Of a stretch of DNA of 64,000 bases, positions 1 to 12,675 are shown piece by piece. The position numbers and the translations under genes were made by a program. This stretch comes from Tetmemena sp. SeJ-2015. Taxonomy: Eukaryota; Ciliophora; Spirotrichea; Sporadotrichida; Oxytrichidae. The notes under the pieces were generated by a model that worked only from the letters and a program-made list of their open reading frames with translations, searched no databases and was not told where the DNA came from. The stretch is from positions 17,656 to 81,655 of the forward strand of contig JAJKFJ010022835.1 of the NCBI GenBank assembly GCA_027382625.1. The letters run 5' to 3'. Positions within the stretch are counted from its first letter, which is position 1. Every line of letters begins with the position of its first letter.

Positions 1-2
1 AG

Positions 3-3000
3 TCAGAAGCTGTTGCTCTTATTCGCAAGTGGCAGAATATAGAAGACTAAATGCAAATAGAAAAGAACAAAGATAGAAAATAGGATAAATAAGTAGTGGA
101 GGATGTTAATCAGCAAGCGCAATAGAAACAAGTTTAAAATGTAATAGATAATTAAGAATAGAAAGAAGTAAAGCAAGATAAAAACTCTAAGCATGATTAG
201 AAAACAGAAAAGAAAAAGCTCAAAGGAGACTTAAAATAAATTGAGGACCAAGAGTAGAGAGAATAATTTTAAGCTGCTGAGAGAAAACTCTTCGGAATCA
301 TTCATGGATATGAATACAAGAGAAATATCTATTTTAGCAAGGGTCTCACCTCCCTAGTAGATCTTCTTCATTTGAAATAATAATTTGATTATTTAATTAT
401 TTGAGCTTGGCTATCCCTATCTCAATCTTAGCTCCTTACAGAGTTTCTTACTTATACTCAGACTTGAAGAAACAATTTTAGTTTATTTTTTCTTTGTTTA
501 ACTTTCTTTTAAACACACTTGTGATTAATGCAGAGAGTTATTGATCTCAGGCTTGATCGAGAGCATTTGTGATTTCCCCTATGTGCTCATGTTTCTATGT
601 CTCTGCCTTAGTGGTTATTTCGCTTTCAGGCTGAAATCGATGACAAAGAAAATTAATTTAGTTTTTAAAGAATATTTCTAGAAAAGGTGTGAGTAAGAGA
701 AAGTGGAACTGAGGGATATAATAAGAGAGGAGATTTCCAAGAACTTCATTAAGTTGCTGAAGACAATCGCTAAATTTATCATCTTCACAGTCATACTTAC
801 TATTCACTTCTCACTCATTATACTCTTGCCGCTTAGAATGGCTCACAACTTCAATTAATAACTTTAATGTTTCATATAAGCTTATAAATTTATTCATGCA
901 GCTGAAGAAAGCAGTGAGTTTATTCCGAGTTAAACTGTTGAGTAAGTTTATAAGCTTTAATGTTTTCCCATTTAGAGAGGGAGAATGCAAAGTTCATTAC
1001 AAATGAGATTAAAAAGAACTGGCACAACCTCATGATCGACCCTTTCATAGCCTTCTATGGCTTAATTTATTTCGCATTCTCGATACTGAGTCCATGGAGA
1101 CTCAAAGAACACATAGGAGAGATCAACAAAGATCTTGTCAAGATTATCACAGATTAAAAATACTTTAAGGGTAAAACATTTCACAAATCAATAATATCTG
1201 TTTTAGACGACTCTTACGATTTGAACTTGCAATATAACCATGATAAATTGAAATTTAATAAGTTCAGATTAGTAGATTTTATTAATCTTTTATCTATACC
1301 TTCTTGCGGCAAAAGTCTTAAATCAAGATGAAGAACTTCTTCCTAGATATACTTCTCGCTCTCACAATTGTCTTGAATCTAGTGCCGTTCTGGAGATACC
1401 CCCTTCTTAGGCATCACTATCTCTAGGGGACTTTAGACAGAGACATGCTTCTCTAGAATCCAAAGTTCATTATCAAAGATATCTAATGGGAGGTTACCTT
1501 CTTCATTTGCCTGCTAATTTCACCTTGGAGGATCCTAACTACTTACTATAACTTGTGCCTAATACACGAGCACTTCGAAGACAAAAGTAATTAACTAATT
1601 AGCGTTTTAAACTCATTTTTTAGAGATGGTGCGAATAGAGACTTTACTCACAATTAAACATTCTTAAAATTAATTAAAGACTGATTACATAGTAGCCACT
1701 CTCGAATTAGGAATGCAAGATTGGTACTACATGCCTCAGACTTTGATATTATATTATAAATAAATATCTACATAACTTTATTTATTGATAAGTTGCTTGA
1801 ATCCTTTTAAGTTCAGCTACACGAAGATACTTTTCTTCTCTCGGCCACTAAATTATTAAAACCTGGGGAAGCTGTAAAATAGTGAGCTGTACAGGAAGTA
1901 AATCATCATGATCATCTTTGTCCAAACTCTAAAGGATATCCTCCACTATCTTAATAAATATGTAAATAGTGTAATTAATTGATTATTAATTAATCTGATT
2001 GGGTTACCTGTGACGATAGTGAGTATATTCTATATAGGACTCCTAAGGCATCTACTCAAGAACACTCACAGATTAGTAAAACGCAGCTTGGTTAATGAAG
2101 ATGGAAGTTCAAAGTCTTTAATTTGAGTTTGTTTGAATATAAGTTAGTACCAATAGCAGATTATTGATAAACTCAAGAACCATTTATCTCTAAATGATGT
2201 TAAAGCGCTCTCAGCCTTCCCAGATATTTACAGAAAATAAATGTTTTTATTCAAGTATTTTATTTTTGATATTGCTCCCCTTGTATACGTATACACATAC
2301 CCAATTGGTTGGAGGTTTGCAGTCAAAACAGTCAATCTAGAATTAGCCAAAGCTTTAATCTTACTCCCTTTCATTCCTCTAACCCTCTGCTTCAATCCCT
2401 ACAGAACTTTAATTTAAAGTTTTTATTTGAGAGATATAAATTGAACTTATTAATATGCAAATTTAAAATCACACTTTAAACTTGGGACTACTTTATAGGT
2501 AATGAAAGACACTACTTTATTAGATACCCCACTCACCTCACCCTCAGCTAAATCAAGTAGGTTGAGGATGTCAAACGCAAAAATATTTTGTCCTACTTCT
2601 ACCAGAGTCTCACTGATTTTCTGGCTTTGATCTGCTGCATTCTGATTGCGATAACTGGAGTGAGGACTGTATATCTGTTGGCGATTCTTTCAGTAAATGG
2701 CCATCTTCAAAAGTTCAACCCCTTCTTGCGCAGAGTCACTAAGAGCCCACTTCTTATGATTAAACTGCAACAGGCTGAATCTAAAACGCAGGATAGACAA
2801 AAATCACTACTCAGACTCAAAGAATTATAGAGGAAGAGGAAAGTACAAGAGAAGTAAAAGATAGAAGGAAATCAAGAGTAAAAAGAACAGCTAGTGAAAG
2901 AGGAGGAAGAATATCATATAAATATAAAGAAAGAGAGATTATAATATTTTCTGCATTTTATTATCAACAATTATGGAGTATATATATGAGCGAGAGGAAT

Positions 3001-3872
3001 GCAAGTCTCTCTATCAAACTCTGCATTTGGTACTCTTATAAACATTTAGAATGTATTTTCCTTCTTTCGTTGAATGGTTTATGGATATTTTGCTTTTGCC
3101 TTTTGTAGTGGCTTTCTTCATTCTTTTGCCTTGGAGGTTAAATGAACTTTTTGCGCTTGCAGTGAGTTAGTTTGAACGAGTACCCACTCAAAAAATGCGA
3201 AAGCAAAACTACTTGAGAGAAGTGAATAAGGGTAAACTTCCACAGAGAGTGCAAGCAGTCGTGCTTTTCTTCAGGTGTTTAATAAGTGACACAATTTCTG
3301 TTTTGCTGGCTATCATTCTCGTTATCACTATGTATTTATTGAAAATGAGCGACTTATATAGGGAATATTATGCTTTAATGTGGAAAGCTTTCGACACGAT
3401 GGCTATCTTGATAAACCATGTCAGACTCAGATTTACTAAAAGCAAGGGAACAAGGAGCTATCTCCAAGCATTGATAAAGGACTAAACTCTACTGTAACAA
3501 CTAGCCTACCAATTTTAGGTGCTTTTGGTAGACCTATGTTTCCTCATTCCTCTTATTCAAAATAATATAATATAAATATCAATTATATCTTAATAAATAA
3601 ATAACTAGTCAATTAATTAATTATTTTTCTTTATTCTGGTGTACGTAATGATATTAAGGGTAAGGCAGATCACAAGCAGACTGCGCTAACTCTACATTAA
3701 AAAGAAGCAGAGAGATGAGATAGTGGCGGTGAATTTCCTGGCCAAGATCAAGAATTTCTAAAACCTGGTTGGACTTAAAAAAGAGTAGCAGCCTGGGGAT
3801 AAGAATAACAAGTAATAGGATCCTAAGCAAAAGAAGTAATTCAATATATATTTAAGGAATTAGGAATAGTGA
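3..3872 (+). CDS. Polytopic membrane protein, interrupted gene, 5' end outside window
   Basis: Family not recognised. With TAA/TAG read as Gln, open stretches run 3-404 (K/Q/E-rich, then FSKGLTSLVDLL), about 905-1331, 1329-1683, 2240-2452, about 2450-2989 and 2973-3872 (299 codons ending in TGA). A 36-nt GT..AG intron (about 937-972) joins a frame ending SQTVE to one starting RENAKF. Hydrophobic segments recur and each tends to end in a short P-W/Y-R motif (SPWRL near 1093, SPWRI near 1527, NPYRT near 2400, LPWRL near 3133), which suggests a repeated transmembrane-hairpin unit. Basic Q/K-rich loops separate them. It acts in a membrane by inference only. The frame changes between stretches need introns or IESs that I could not all resolve, and I cannot exclude two adjacent genes. 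Confidence 0.5.
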
Positions 3873-3888
3873 TATAAATTATTATATT

Positions 3889-5348
3889 TTTAGTAGTTTA
3901 AGATAGGAGACCTGAGTAAGAATGTGATGTCAGTCATGCTTCCATACCTCGATTAAAATGAAATCCTTTGGATTGAACAGACGCAGAAGAAAATTTACTC
4001 ATGCCATAATGCTTTAGAAATGTTCACATTTTTAAATGATGATTCACACTCATTTCTGGCCAGTATGGAAGAACATATTTACCGAATAGCATTGCAAGAA
4101 TGACAAGATACCTCAAGAGTATAGAGAAATGAATAATAACGAAAGAGAAAGTAATGATTATAGAGCTGCTTGTGAGAGATGTTTCAAGTACGCACAGAAG
4201 AATCTTGAAATTGAAATTCCTGAAGAGCTGCTTGACTATACCAAAGGTGCTCGAGTCATCATAGTATAAAAAATTAGATACCTAACTCTATATGTAATTT
4301 ATAGTTGAGGAGTTAATAATGTCAATCTAGAATTTACCTTATCTTATTTACGGCAAGCCCATGGAGTTAATAGCTTGGGGTTTAGATTGGCTGACTGTAA
4401 CACTCGTGCAATTATATGATTCTAAAACTGGAAAATAGGCTTTCGATGCCAAGGACTAATATCTACTCTTATTCTATTGGAGTTAATCGGAGCTAAGACT
4501 TCGACAGATATGAGGATGTAAATTTATTGCCCCAATTTTTAAGTTTTATTATCATAAAGTCAGTTGATAGTAATTTTATAAATAAAGAGAGAGAGTCAGG
4601 GAAAATGGATCAATTGATGGATAAGAAGAACATGGATTTGTCTAGCTTCACGCAAGGAAAAATTAAATTCTGCTTAAATAATCTTTACTTATATCCATTT
4701 AAGGGCTGGACATTTTGGACAGCAAATTTAGGCAAAGGTTCTTAGACAAGCATCGCAAACTCAAGGCCAGCATCCATCAATGTCAGTATAGAGCTTACTC
4801 CCACGAGGGGCTAGCATTCGCTGATTCTGAAGCTCAAGCAAGGCAGTGCTTCCTTCCCATGCTACTGATAAGAAGACATGCCCAAGTGCTTATGGACAAT
4901 TCTAAAGAAGATTTTTATCAGTGCCTCTAAAGGACTGAAGCCAAATAACGAAATTTTGAATGAATTTATTTTCTTTAATGAAGCTGAGGTGTCTGCAGCA
5001 AACGGGGGCATTCCAATCTCAGAGAGCATCTATCACCCTGGTCTAGACACTGGAAGGAAAGAGTGCCTCACAAGCTACAAAAATACTCTCAAGAAGAATA
5101 TTCCCATAGTCAACTCTTACTATGAAGGATACCTCAAGAACTTTAGTCCCTCCGATGGCTCGCTCATACAGAATATATTTGTAAAAGGAGTTCTATCTTT
5201 TTTAATTAAGATTTTGAATATGAATGAAGAGGAGGTTAACAAAGTTATGGGACATGATAGCTCCAAACAGAGAGCAGGAAATAAGAAAGAAACAACTATG
5301 GATTTATAAATTAAAGAGCTATCTAAATAGAACAGTGACATTTTATGA
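3889..5348 (+). CDS. Unrecognised gene in several frame segments
   Basis: Open segments under the ciliate code lie at about 3889-4105, 4090-4309, 4316-4513, 4605-4970 and 4878-5348, the last ending in TGA. The segment at 4878-5348 encodes a mixed soluble sequence containing GGIPISESIYHPGLDTGRKE and an acidic SFLIKILNMNEEEVNKVMG stretch. The 4605-4970 segment contains DSKFRQRFLDKHRKLKASI. No family is recognised. The overlapping frames near 4878-4970 imply a 1-nt frame change or a tiny interruption. The TGA at 5346-5348 converges on the minus-strand gene whose stop is at 5515-5517. It may be continuous with the membrane protein upstream. Confidence 0.4.
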
Positions 5349-5514
5349 AGTGGAAACAATAATTAGATGAGGGGATAACTTTATTTAAGGTTGAAATTAA
5401 TTTTATGATTTCCTACTTATTTTTTTTAAAAAGGAATCGTCTCAAACTTTTTAATTCGTTATTCATTTTTGAAAAATAAAACTGGCTTAATCTTACATTC
5501 TTTCTACTTTTTAT

Positions 5515-8500
5515 TCATTCCATTCTTTCACATTCCTCATCTTCAGCAGAGGCTTTATTATTTCTTTTCGTATCTTAATTAGGCTGGTTTTAATTAGGTT
5601 TGAACCTTTTAAAGTCTCTACCAAGACTAGTTGATGGATCTCTGCTCAAATCTTGCTTTGGAATTGCGTTAGTATCAGACTTGTCCTCCCCACTAATATT
5701 CTAAGCTCTTTAGGAATGGTCATTGCAATCCAGAAACTGCTCGTATATTCTCTTTTTGCTGTTCTATGCTGAAACAGACCTGCTCTAATTTTCTTATAAT
5801 TGATTAACTCTCCCTATCTGTCTTATTCTCCTATTTTGGGTACAGTAGAGATGTTTGATTCTACACTACCGTTTCCAGAGATCTACTATTGAGAAGAAAG
5901 CAAACTAGTCTACAAAGATCCTCCCACAAAATTCTAAACTAACGCCCTTTTCTGGTCTTAAAGATTAATTACAGTCAAATCTGATGTAGTTTAGGTAGAT
6001 AAAGTGGGCTTTCCATCGTTTACAAATCTCTAACTTCCTTAATTCTGAATACCACTTGCTTTGATGGCTTCTTTATTCAGATGCTTAGCTTATTTTAAAA
6101 TCAACATGTTACTTTTTAAAATAATTTATTGTTGGTTGACTCTCTTTCGAGGTGGGGATAGTGGCTTAAGAGTTAGGAAGGTATTTGGGAGGATTGGCTG
6201 CTAGTAGACCCTCATTAGATTAGAGCCCGCTATCATCTAATTAACTCTCTGCTGCAAGCATTTAAAAAGAAGCTTACAAACTTAAATATTCGTTTAGTAA
6301 GGCAAGCCATCCAGATTCCTGTTGACTTTAGGCAACCTCAAATATTTCTGCAGCCTCACATCCTATGCACTCTACTGCTGCTGCTTTGAATCATAGGCCT
6401 TTTAAGTTATGCTTTGCTTTTAGAGGTTTGAAATTGCTATAATCTATTTAGGGGTATTCAAATTTGTAGAGAAGTCTTCACTCATGATTGCATCTCTTTG
6501 CGTTCTATTAGTTTGGAAAGTTCCCATCCTACTCAAATGAGCTTGGCAGCGCTCTCTTGCTTGTTCTCTTCTCATTTAGAAGTTCTGTATCTTCCTATCT
6601 CTCAAGTCTTATCCCTTTTCATTCATTACTAATTTAACTTAGGCTCTAGTTTTGATGAAGGAAGAAGAATTGCCTTGGGGTGAGGAAGGCGGAGGAGGTA
6701 GTCCATTATTTTAAGTTGGCTTGGCAGGAGTAATGAAAGCATCTTAATTTAAGAGTCTATCGATGGGAGGAAGCTGTGGCTTGAAAAGATCTATTCTACT
6801 ATCAAATATCAAAAATATTTCTTAATGAGAAGTGTCTATCATCATCTTGGGGATTGCAGTTGTATTTCAAAATCTCATTACCATACTGGAGAGTGATGCT
6901 TTCTATGAATTCATCCACAGTTATCATGAACTCTTTAGCGCGTTCTTCAAGCTGACTCTTTGTCATTGGAAGCCCCAACTAAGGATTCTTAGTTACAAAG
7001 TTGAGGTACTTTTACAAGGGAGAGATAGCGTCACCTCTGTAGATCCCTGATGGAATTCTATTGGCACCTTCGTTAGGATTATTTGACTCTTGATACTGCT
7101 GCACTCTCTAAATTTCGAATAAAGGCGTGCCAATATTATTGGGGTTGCTGTTCTGAGGAGAGGGGAACTTAGTTGAATTGGAGTGCACAGATTAATTGGG
7201 TGGTGTTTTATATTCGAAATCCTCAACGCCTTCATTTTCTTCTTATAGCTGAGATAGTTTATTAATGACTCCATTTAAGTTCAGCTTTAATTGGATAATA
7301 ATTCTATTTAACATTAAAAAAGGGAAGCTAATCATGACCCTCTTCTGGATCTATATTTCCATTGACGCTGTTCTTATCACTGTCGGTTTTTCCAAAAGAT
7401 ATTAATTAGTCAAGCTAATCATTGAAAGAGAGGTTAGGGTCAATACGTTTATTCTGATTTTTCAAATGTTACTAGTTGATTCTTGACTAAGCAAGATGCC
7501 TGTTGAATTATTGGGATGCCTCTAAGCCCGGCGTGTAAAGAATAAAAATGTCAGAAACTAGAACATACAAACAAACTTTGAAGCTCAAAGTATACTTGCC
7601 GAAATCAAACACTTACTTCTATAAAGAGAAGTATAAAAAAGCAGTAACTTAATTTTCATTACTGAGGATTATTGTTTTGATAGCCATCTAATGCAAACTC
7701 TGTGAAGTCGCCTTAGTTTTCTCTAATAAATTTCTGCTACTCTTCATAGAGCTAGTTGACCTTTGCTTGATCCATCTATTTCTTATTTGTAGTGGTGTCA
7801 ATCTGAAACTCAACGTTAAAAGCAGGCTCTCTCATAACTTCGTCAGGCCAATTTCTCATATTACGGGGAGAAGAGTATGGTTGGATTTATTTTCTTTAGC
7901 CATTGCTGAAATTCTCATGCTCCCAATTGTTAATTAATTCCATTTCTTATTGTAAAAATTATTCAAAGTCAGCGTTATTATTTTCTACTCTTTCTTAAAT
8001 GTCATTCTCTAGAACGTTATTGTCGTTTTGCTAAATAGGAGGCAGCTGCTTTTCTTCTTCAATAAAGAGAGGCGGCAGAGTTTTCTTGTTGCTGTAGGTG
8101 TAATTCGTTTCCAAAGGGGGAGGTGGATCTGTGGAAATCTTTGGCTTAAAATAAGAAGTTTAAACTAAAGAGATACATATTATAGCTCTCCACAAAGCTC
8201 TTAACCTAACTTCTCAATCATTTAAAAAACAACCCAGTTATTTTCCTATTTAAGGAATCAATTCTCTCATTTTCTTGCCTCTATAGCCTCCATATAAAAA
8301 CTGTGATAAATGATATCATCCTATAAAATCCATTCCTCATCTCTTCTATTTCTGGCTTGTATGAATAGGAAGTCTAAGTTGGATTCGTCGTCGTCTATCT
8401 CGGAGCCAAGCAGGAGTTATTATTTTAGTAAGACGAATCGGAAATCATTCCCTTATTTTTATATAAACTCTCCTTTAATATAAAGTGATGTTATTTTTCT

Positions 8501-9786
8501 TGATGTCCAGCTCAATGTCATAAGATTGCTTCTCTCTGATCAAGATGCTCATTCCATCTTTGAATCCCTCTATCTCATAAAGTTTCTGATTTTTTAGTTC
8601 CTTGAAATTATGATAGTTGTTCAATATCTTAAATATAACTTCACTATTATCCGTTCAGCCCAGATTTTTCGAAAACTTTTGAGTTTCCTTCTGTAAGGCC
8701 TGGACGAACGAGGACGAAGCATTGCCATCTGGGTTAAAACTTGGTACTGTAAGCGCTCCTTGTCGGCCGAGTATTTCTACAAAGGAGTTATTATTTTAGT
8801 AGGACAAATCGGAAAGCATTCCCTTATTATATATATTATCTTTTAATATAAAGTGATGTTATTTTTCTTGATGTCTAGCTCAATGTCATAAGATTGCTTC
8901 TCTCTGATCAACATGCTCATTCCATCTTTAAATCCCTCTATCTCATAAAGTTTCTGATTTTTGAGTTCCTTGAAATTATGATAGTTGTTCAATATCTTAA
9001 ATATAACATCACTATAATAATTTCGATGAGAGAATGAGAGAAATATGGATAATTAATTTCGCATTTAGCATTTAATTATCTTGTTTGAAGGTAATTTCAC
9101 AATGTCATTATAGTTTGAAGCGCTGCCAAATTCGCCTCTCACTAACTAAAATTAAAAATAGAATTTCATCTTATACAGATTAGACAATATATTATATTAA
9201 ACTTAATTTGAAACTAGTCATCTACAACCTCAAAGAGAGTTTAAAGAGGAGAGAAGCCCAAGATATCGCAGATCATTTTTATCAACTCTTGAAGTTTCAT
9301 CTACAGGGAAAAGTTTCTGCAGATTCGGTACATATAAGAGTTCACTCTCTCTATGAAAATTATCATACTGGCCGGCTATAGGTCAAACTGATCTTGGATG
9401 CTCAGCATGTCATCACTCTGAAACCTGTAGATAAACTTTTCATGATATTAAAACGAAACAAGAATCATGGTTAGGTATTTATTTAGAGAGCAGCTATAAT
9501 TGTTTTGAACGAATCTTTTAAGTCTATTCCAAACGAAAGCACTAACAAAGTGAGTCTCGTTGACCAATTCCTGATTCTGAAGTCGCAAGAAACCAGATTC
9601 TGTTTAGATTGCTTTCTTAAACTAGTTTATCTATGGATAGCTCTCCTAATCTAGTACTTATGTAGTTTTAAAATTAATGATTACAATGAATTCCATTAAA
9701 TTTGAATTGATTAAAGTTTCCCTGATTTATCTGACTGAAGGAACAAAGCTGAAGAGGCCTGAATTATCCAGAAACATGGGCTTCAT
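5515..9786 (-). CDS. Large acidic, N/Q-rich protein, unrecognised; contains an internal duplication
   Basis: Read on the minus strand from ATG at 9786, the first open frame (9166-9786, 207 codons) is an ordinary folded-looking sequence with FVSAFVWNRLKRFVQNNYSC and MLSIQDQFDLQPASMIIFIE. A second segment (about 9015-9150) contains RGEFGSASNYNDIVKLPSNK and runs into a module, DVIFKILNNYHNFKELKNQK, that is present twice (see repeat 8413-9015). A third open frame (about 8145-7656) is acidic and P/N/Q-rich, with STDPPPPLETNYTYSNKKTLPPL. The C-terminal part near 5515-5760 is Q/N/S-rich and ends ASAEDEECERME then TGA. An in-frame TGA near 8655 in the unduplicated module copy needs an IES or a base error. 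No domain is recognised. Confidence 0.5.
8413..9015. repeat. Direct repeat pair, about 235 bp each
   Basis: Bases 8413-8647 and 8784-9015 are near-identical by eye (about 9 in 10 bases) at an offset of roughly 370 bp. Both begin GGAGTTATTATTTTAGTA and end around ATATAAC(T/A)TCACTAT. On the minus strand both encode the same module (IFKILNNYHNFKELKNQKLY ... SYDIELDIKKNNITLY). The unique DNA between them encodes a stretch including LTVPSFNPDGNASSSFVQAL. The pair is a partial gene duplication or a duplicated MDS. Confidence 0.85.
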
Positions 9787-10311
9787 TCACAAAAACTAAT
9801 TTTACATTGTAAATGTGGATTAATTTGAATTGGATTGCGAAAAGTTGACTGCAAATTTATTGTCCCTCAGCAGAATGAGGATCGTAAGATGTCACTTATA
9901 TCTCCTAATTTTCAAATAATTGTTTCAGTCTGTCTCCATAAGCGCAGTAAACTCTTATATTATTAGCTAATTACAAGTTAGTAAAGATAATTTAATTTCT
10001 TCTATAGTTTACTATCTCCACCAGCCAAGAGGAATTATAAATCCCGCACCCTTCCATTGAGATTAGTCTGTCTCCCTGATTTCTTAATAGGTTTTGCATT
10101 CTTAGATTAGGTATTGGTAACTTGGGAGAGGCTAGAGATGAAGAACAGGGTTTTAGGGGTTGCTTGTGGCGGAGATTGTAGAATGGTTGCCCCTTTACTA
10201 ATTTTCAGTCATTTTGCAAATTAATAATTTATAAATAACTTTTTATGACTTCCTTAAATTTAAAATGCAATAAATGATTGACTTAGTCTGCTATGCCCGC
10301 TTTTATTAATT
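9787..10311. other. No supported gene
   Basis: AT-rich stretch between two minus-strand genes. I found no open frame with coding character on either strand that I could support. It presumably holds the promoter of the gene starting at 9786. Confidence 0.4.
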
Positions 10312-10720
10312 TCATTAACCAACAAATTTTACTGCTCTGCCATAGAAGTGAGATTTACTTTTAATTTTCTGTTCAAATAATATATTGTATATTGTATATT
10401 GTCTGAATACTTTACGTTGCTGCTCCTGTGGCTTGAGTGCCATGCCAAATTTCAGATTCTTGGAGAGTCTGCGAAGTGTAGCGAACTGCAAAACATCCAT
10501 GAGCAGATAGATTGCCAGGTAGTTAATGATCTTCATTTGTAAACTCCACATCATGTCTTAATCTGTTTAAAGTGCACTTGAAATTGAAACTTGGGAAATT
10601 GCTTTCTTGCCTGGAAGGAGTGAAGAATCCTAAGTCGACCATTGCCCAAATATAGAAGAGAAGAAGGAAGTTGCTGCCATGCTCACAGAATACCAAGTCA
10701 GGTCTAAGTTCTAAAGTGAA
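10312..10720 (-). CDS. Small membrane-associated protein, unrecognised
   Basis: A minus-strand frame is open from about 10720 (QWSTQDSSLLPGKKAIS) to TGA at 10312-10314. After MMWSLQMK there is a hydrophobic stretch (IINYLAIYLLMDVLQFATL), then a basic tail with LRRLSKNLKFGMALKPQEQQ. This looks like a single-pass or peripheral membrane protein. A second open frame (10523-10849) overlaps on the same strand and has hydrophobic character (FLLLFYIWAMVDLGFF), so the N-terminal exon may use that frame with a junction near 10560-10620. The function is unknown. Confidence 0.35.
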
Positions 10721-10858
10721 TTTTTTACTTCTTAGTCTCAAAATATATAAATTAAATTGCAATAAGTTATGAAGATATATAAGGTAAATACAGTAAATAA
10801 GAGAAAGATTAAGCAAATATTCATGGAGATAATTAAATTCTAAATTCAAAAATAAAAT

Positions 10859-11325
10859 TCAACATTAGTCTCCTCCTCCACCAGCAATCTAAACAACTTT
10901 CCCTCCTATCAACCAGTCATAGAAGCCGAATCTTTCTACTAAAAGTAGTGGCCAAAAAGAGTAAGTCATGTAAATACTTGCTTATATCAAGAAGAAGAAC
11001 AGCTTGGGGAAAGCACTTGCGATTAAATTCCTCAGATTGCATTTATCCACATTCATAAAGACCAGTTTCTAAAATTGCAATAAGACTCACATTTCTAAAG
11101 AGAAAAAATCTTTGTTGCTTGATAGTCTATCAGGAAGCTGAAATTAGAAGTTCACTTCGGAATACTTACTTAAGTGAAGTTCAAAGCAAGAAATAGAGGA
11201 AGGAAATAACTTTGAGCCAGGACTCAATAGAGAAGGAAGTTTATTATGAAATAGGGGATGTCTAGGATGTACAAAATCAGGTGTTTTCTGCCTCGCTCTT
11301 GCTGAGGCTGCCGATGGTTTTTCAT
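10859..11325 (-). CDS. Small multi-pass membrane protein
   Basis: Minus-strand gene from ATG at 11325 (MKNHRQPQQERGRKHLILYI). It contains hydrophobic stretches LDIPYFIINFLLY and SYFLPLFLALNFT, a GT..AG intron beginning GTAAGTATTCC (near 11170), then SAFPKLFFFLIQASIYMTYS and a C-terminal WLIGGKVVQIAGGGGDQC before TGA at 10859-10861. One in-frame TGA sits in the first exon after NFLLY. In this code it is a stop, so a base error, a tiny IES or a pseudogene is implied. The family is not recognised. Confidence 0.45.
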
Positions 11326-11508
11326 TTTATCTTTTCCTATAGTATTTATTTATTTTTCAAATGGGATGGACAATCTCAGAGAAAATTAATAAATTCGATG
11401 ATTAAACCTGAAAACAAAGAACTTCACTCACTCATCATCTCATAAACTATGAATAAAAGATCAGTTTTTAAATTAAAATGCGTACAGTAGGATCAAATCT
11501 CGCTCTCT

Positions 11509-12190
11509 TCACATATATTTTTCCTCCTTTTCGCCCATGACCATCTTCGATCTCTCTTTCTTTTCCTTAAATGCGGATGTGTCTATTAGCTTAGCTCTGT
11601 TTACTTGCAGGTCCTCCTCTACTTTCCTAATACGGTTCTTTAACTCATCCTCATCTCCAAAGATAAACAATATGACTGATGGATGATACAACAACATTTC
11701 TATATAATCTCCACCCATCATCTGCTTCTTTTTCTTCATCTCCTCCTTTTGTTTGAAGTGTTTCTCTAGATAATCTGGGATAGCCATTGGATTAGCCTTG
11801 GTGTCTACTTCTCCCACCAATGATCTAAACATTTTCTTCTCTCTGATTATGCAGTTTCTGAAATTGTGATACTCGTCCATACAGTCAGACACACTACAAA
11901 AGAAAGGTTATAACATATAAGTATAGAGAGAGAGAGAGAGAGAGTGACTTACTTTTAAGATGCAGTCTTAGGTTTCCACATGAGGTTTTGACAATAGGAA
12001 AGATCGCAACCCACTTCCCTGCAGATCATCATCGAAAGCTCATCAATGGTTAACTTGGGCGAGGCGCGATAATGCCGCCAATAGTTATTGTCCGTCCTGC
12101 AAATCGCATACAGTTCATCAGGGTGCTTCTCTTTAATCTGCTCCTGTCTTAGACCATCTGCTATCTATAATTGCAAGCTTGAGTTTAATT
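11509..12190 (-). CDS. CX9C-type (CHCH-like) protein with C-terminal coiled coil
   Basis: Two minus-strand exons. The upstream exon (about 11955-12190) contains RTDNNYWRHYRASPKLT and CREVGCDLSYCQNLMW. A GT..AG intron (GTAAGTCACTCTC...TTTTGTAG) joins it to the downstream exon, which begins CVSDCMDEYHNFRNCIIREK. CMDEYHNFRNC is a CX9C spacing with further cysteines before it, as in small mitochondrial intermembrane-space CHCH proteins. The rest is charged and helical (KHFKQKEEMKKKKQMMGG ... EDELKNRIRKVEEDLQVNR), ending with TGA at 11509-11511. Mitochondrial location is inference; the exact family is not recognised. The true start upstream of 12190 is unresolved because the frame shifts after an AT-rich stretch. 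Confidence 0.5.
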
Positions 12191-12230
12191 TTTCCTCATA
12201 AAAATTAAAAACATGGAGAAAAACTTCATC

Positions 12231-12675
12231 CAAGCTCAAGAGAATTGAAAAATGAAGTGTGTCTTAATCATAATGCAGTGTTCTTCTTCTTTGGAATATT
12301 TCTCAAATAGAAAGTCTAAACTTTACCTTAGTCCAGAGGATGTTAGTTTGAGTAGCATCCTTCTTTTTCTTATACTATTACCAAAACTCCTCTGTCATGT
12401 TTTACCTTTTAATTATTTTAAGAATTTAACTTAAGGCAGTATAAATATTATAAACTTGCACCTTTCCAAGGAATCAGAAAGGAATAAACAAGCCTTTTTG
12501 TCAAAGAATGATGAAAATAATAGTTTTATCAATTTAAGGATTTGTTCTGTATAATCAAACTCATATATAAGCGCTTTTATGACTTATAAACTTTGCTTTT
12601 CCATTTCTTCCATCCTGCCTGCAGTCAACTTGATTTTTATTTGATAAGAATTTTAGAGAAGTTGTTATCTCAAAC
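12231..12675. other. No supported gene
   Basis: AT-rich DNA between two minus-strand genes. A 60-codon plus-strand ORF here (12252-12434) has no coding character beyond random hydrophobic residues, so I do not call it. Confidence 0.4.

Noticed and set aside
11926..11944. AG microsatellite as a regulatory element
   Set aside because: It is a simple (AG)n run inside an intron, with no other evidence of function.
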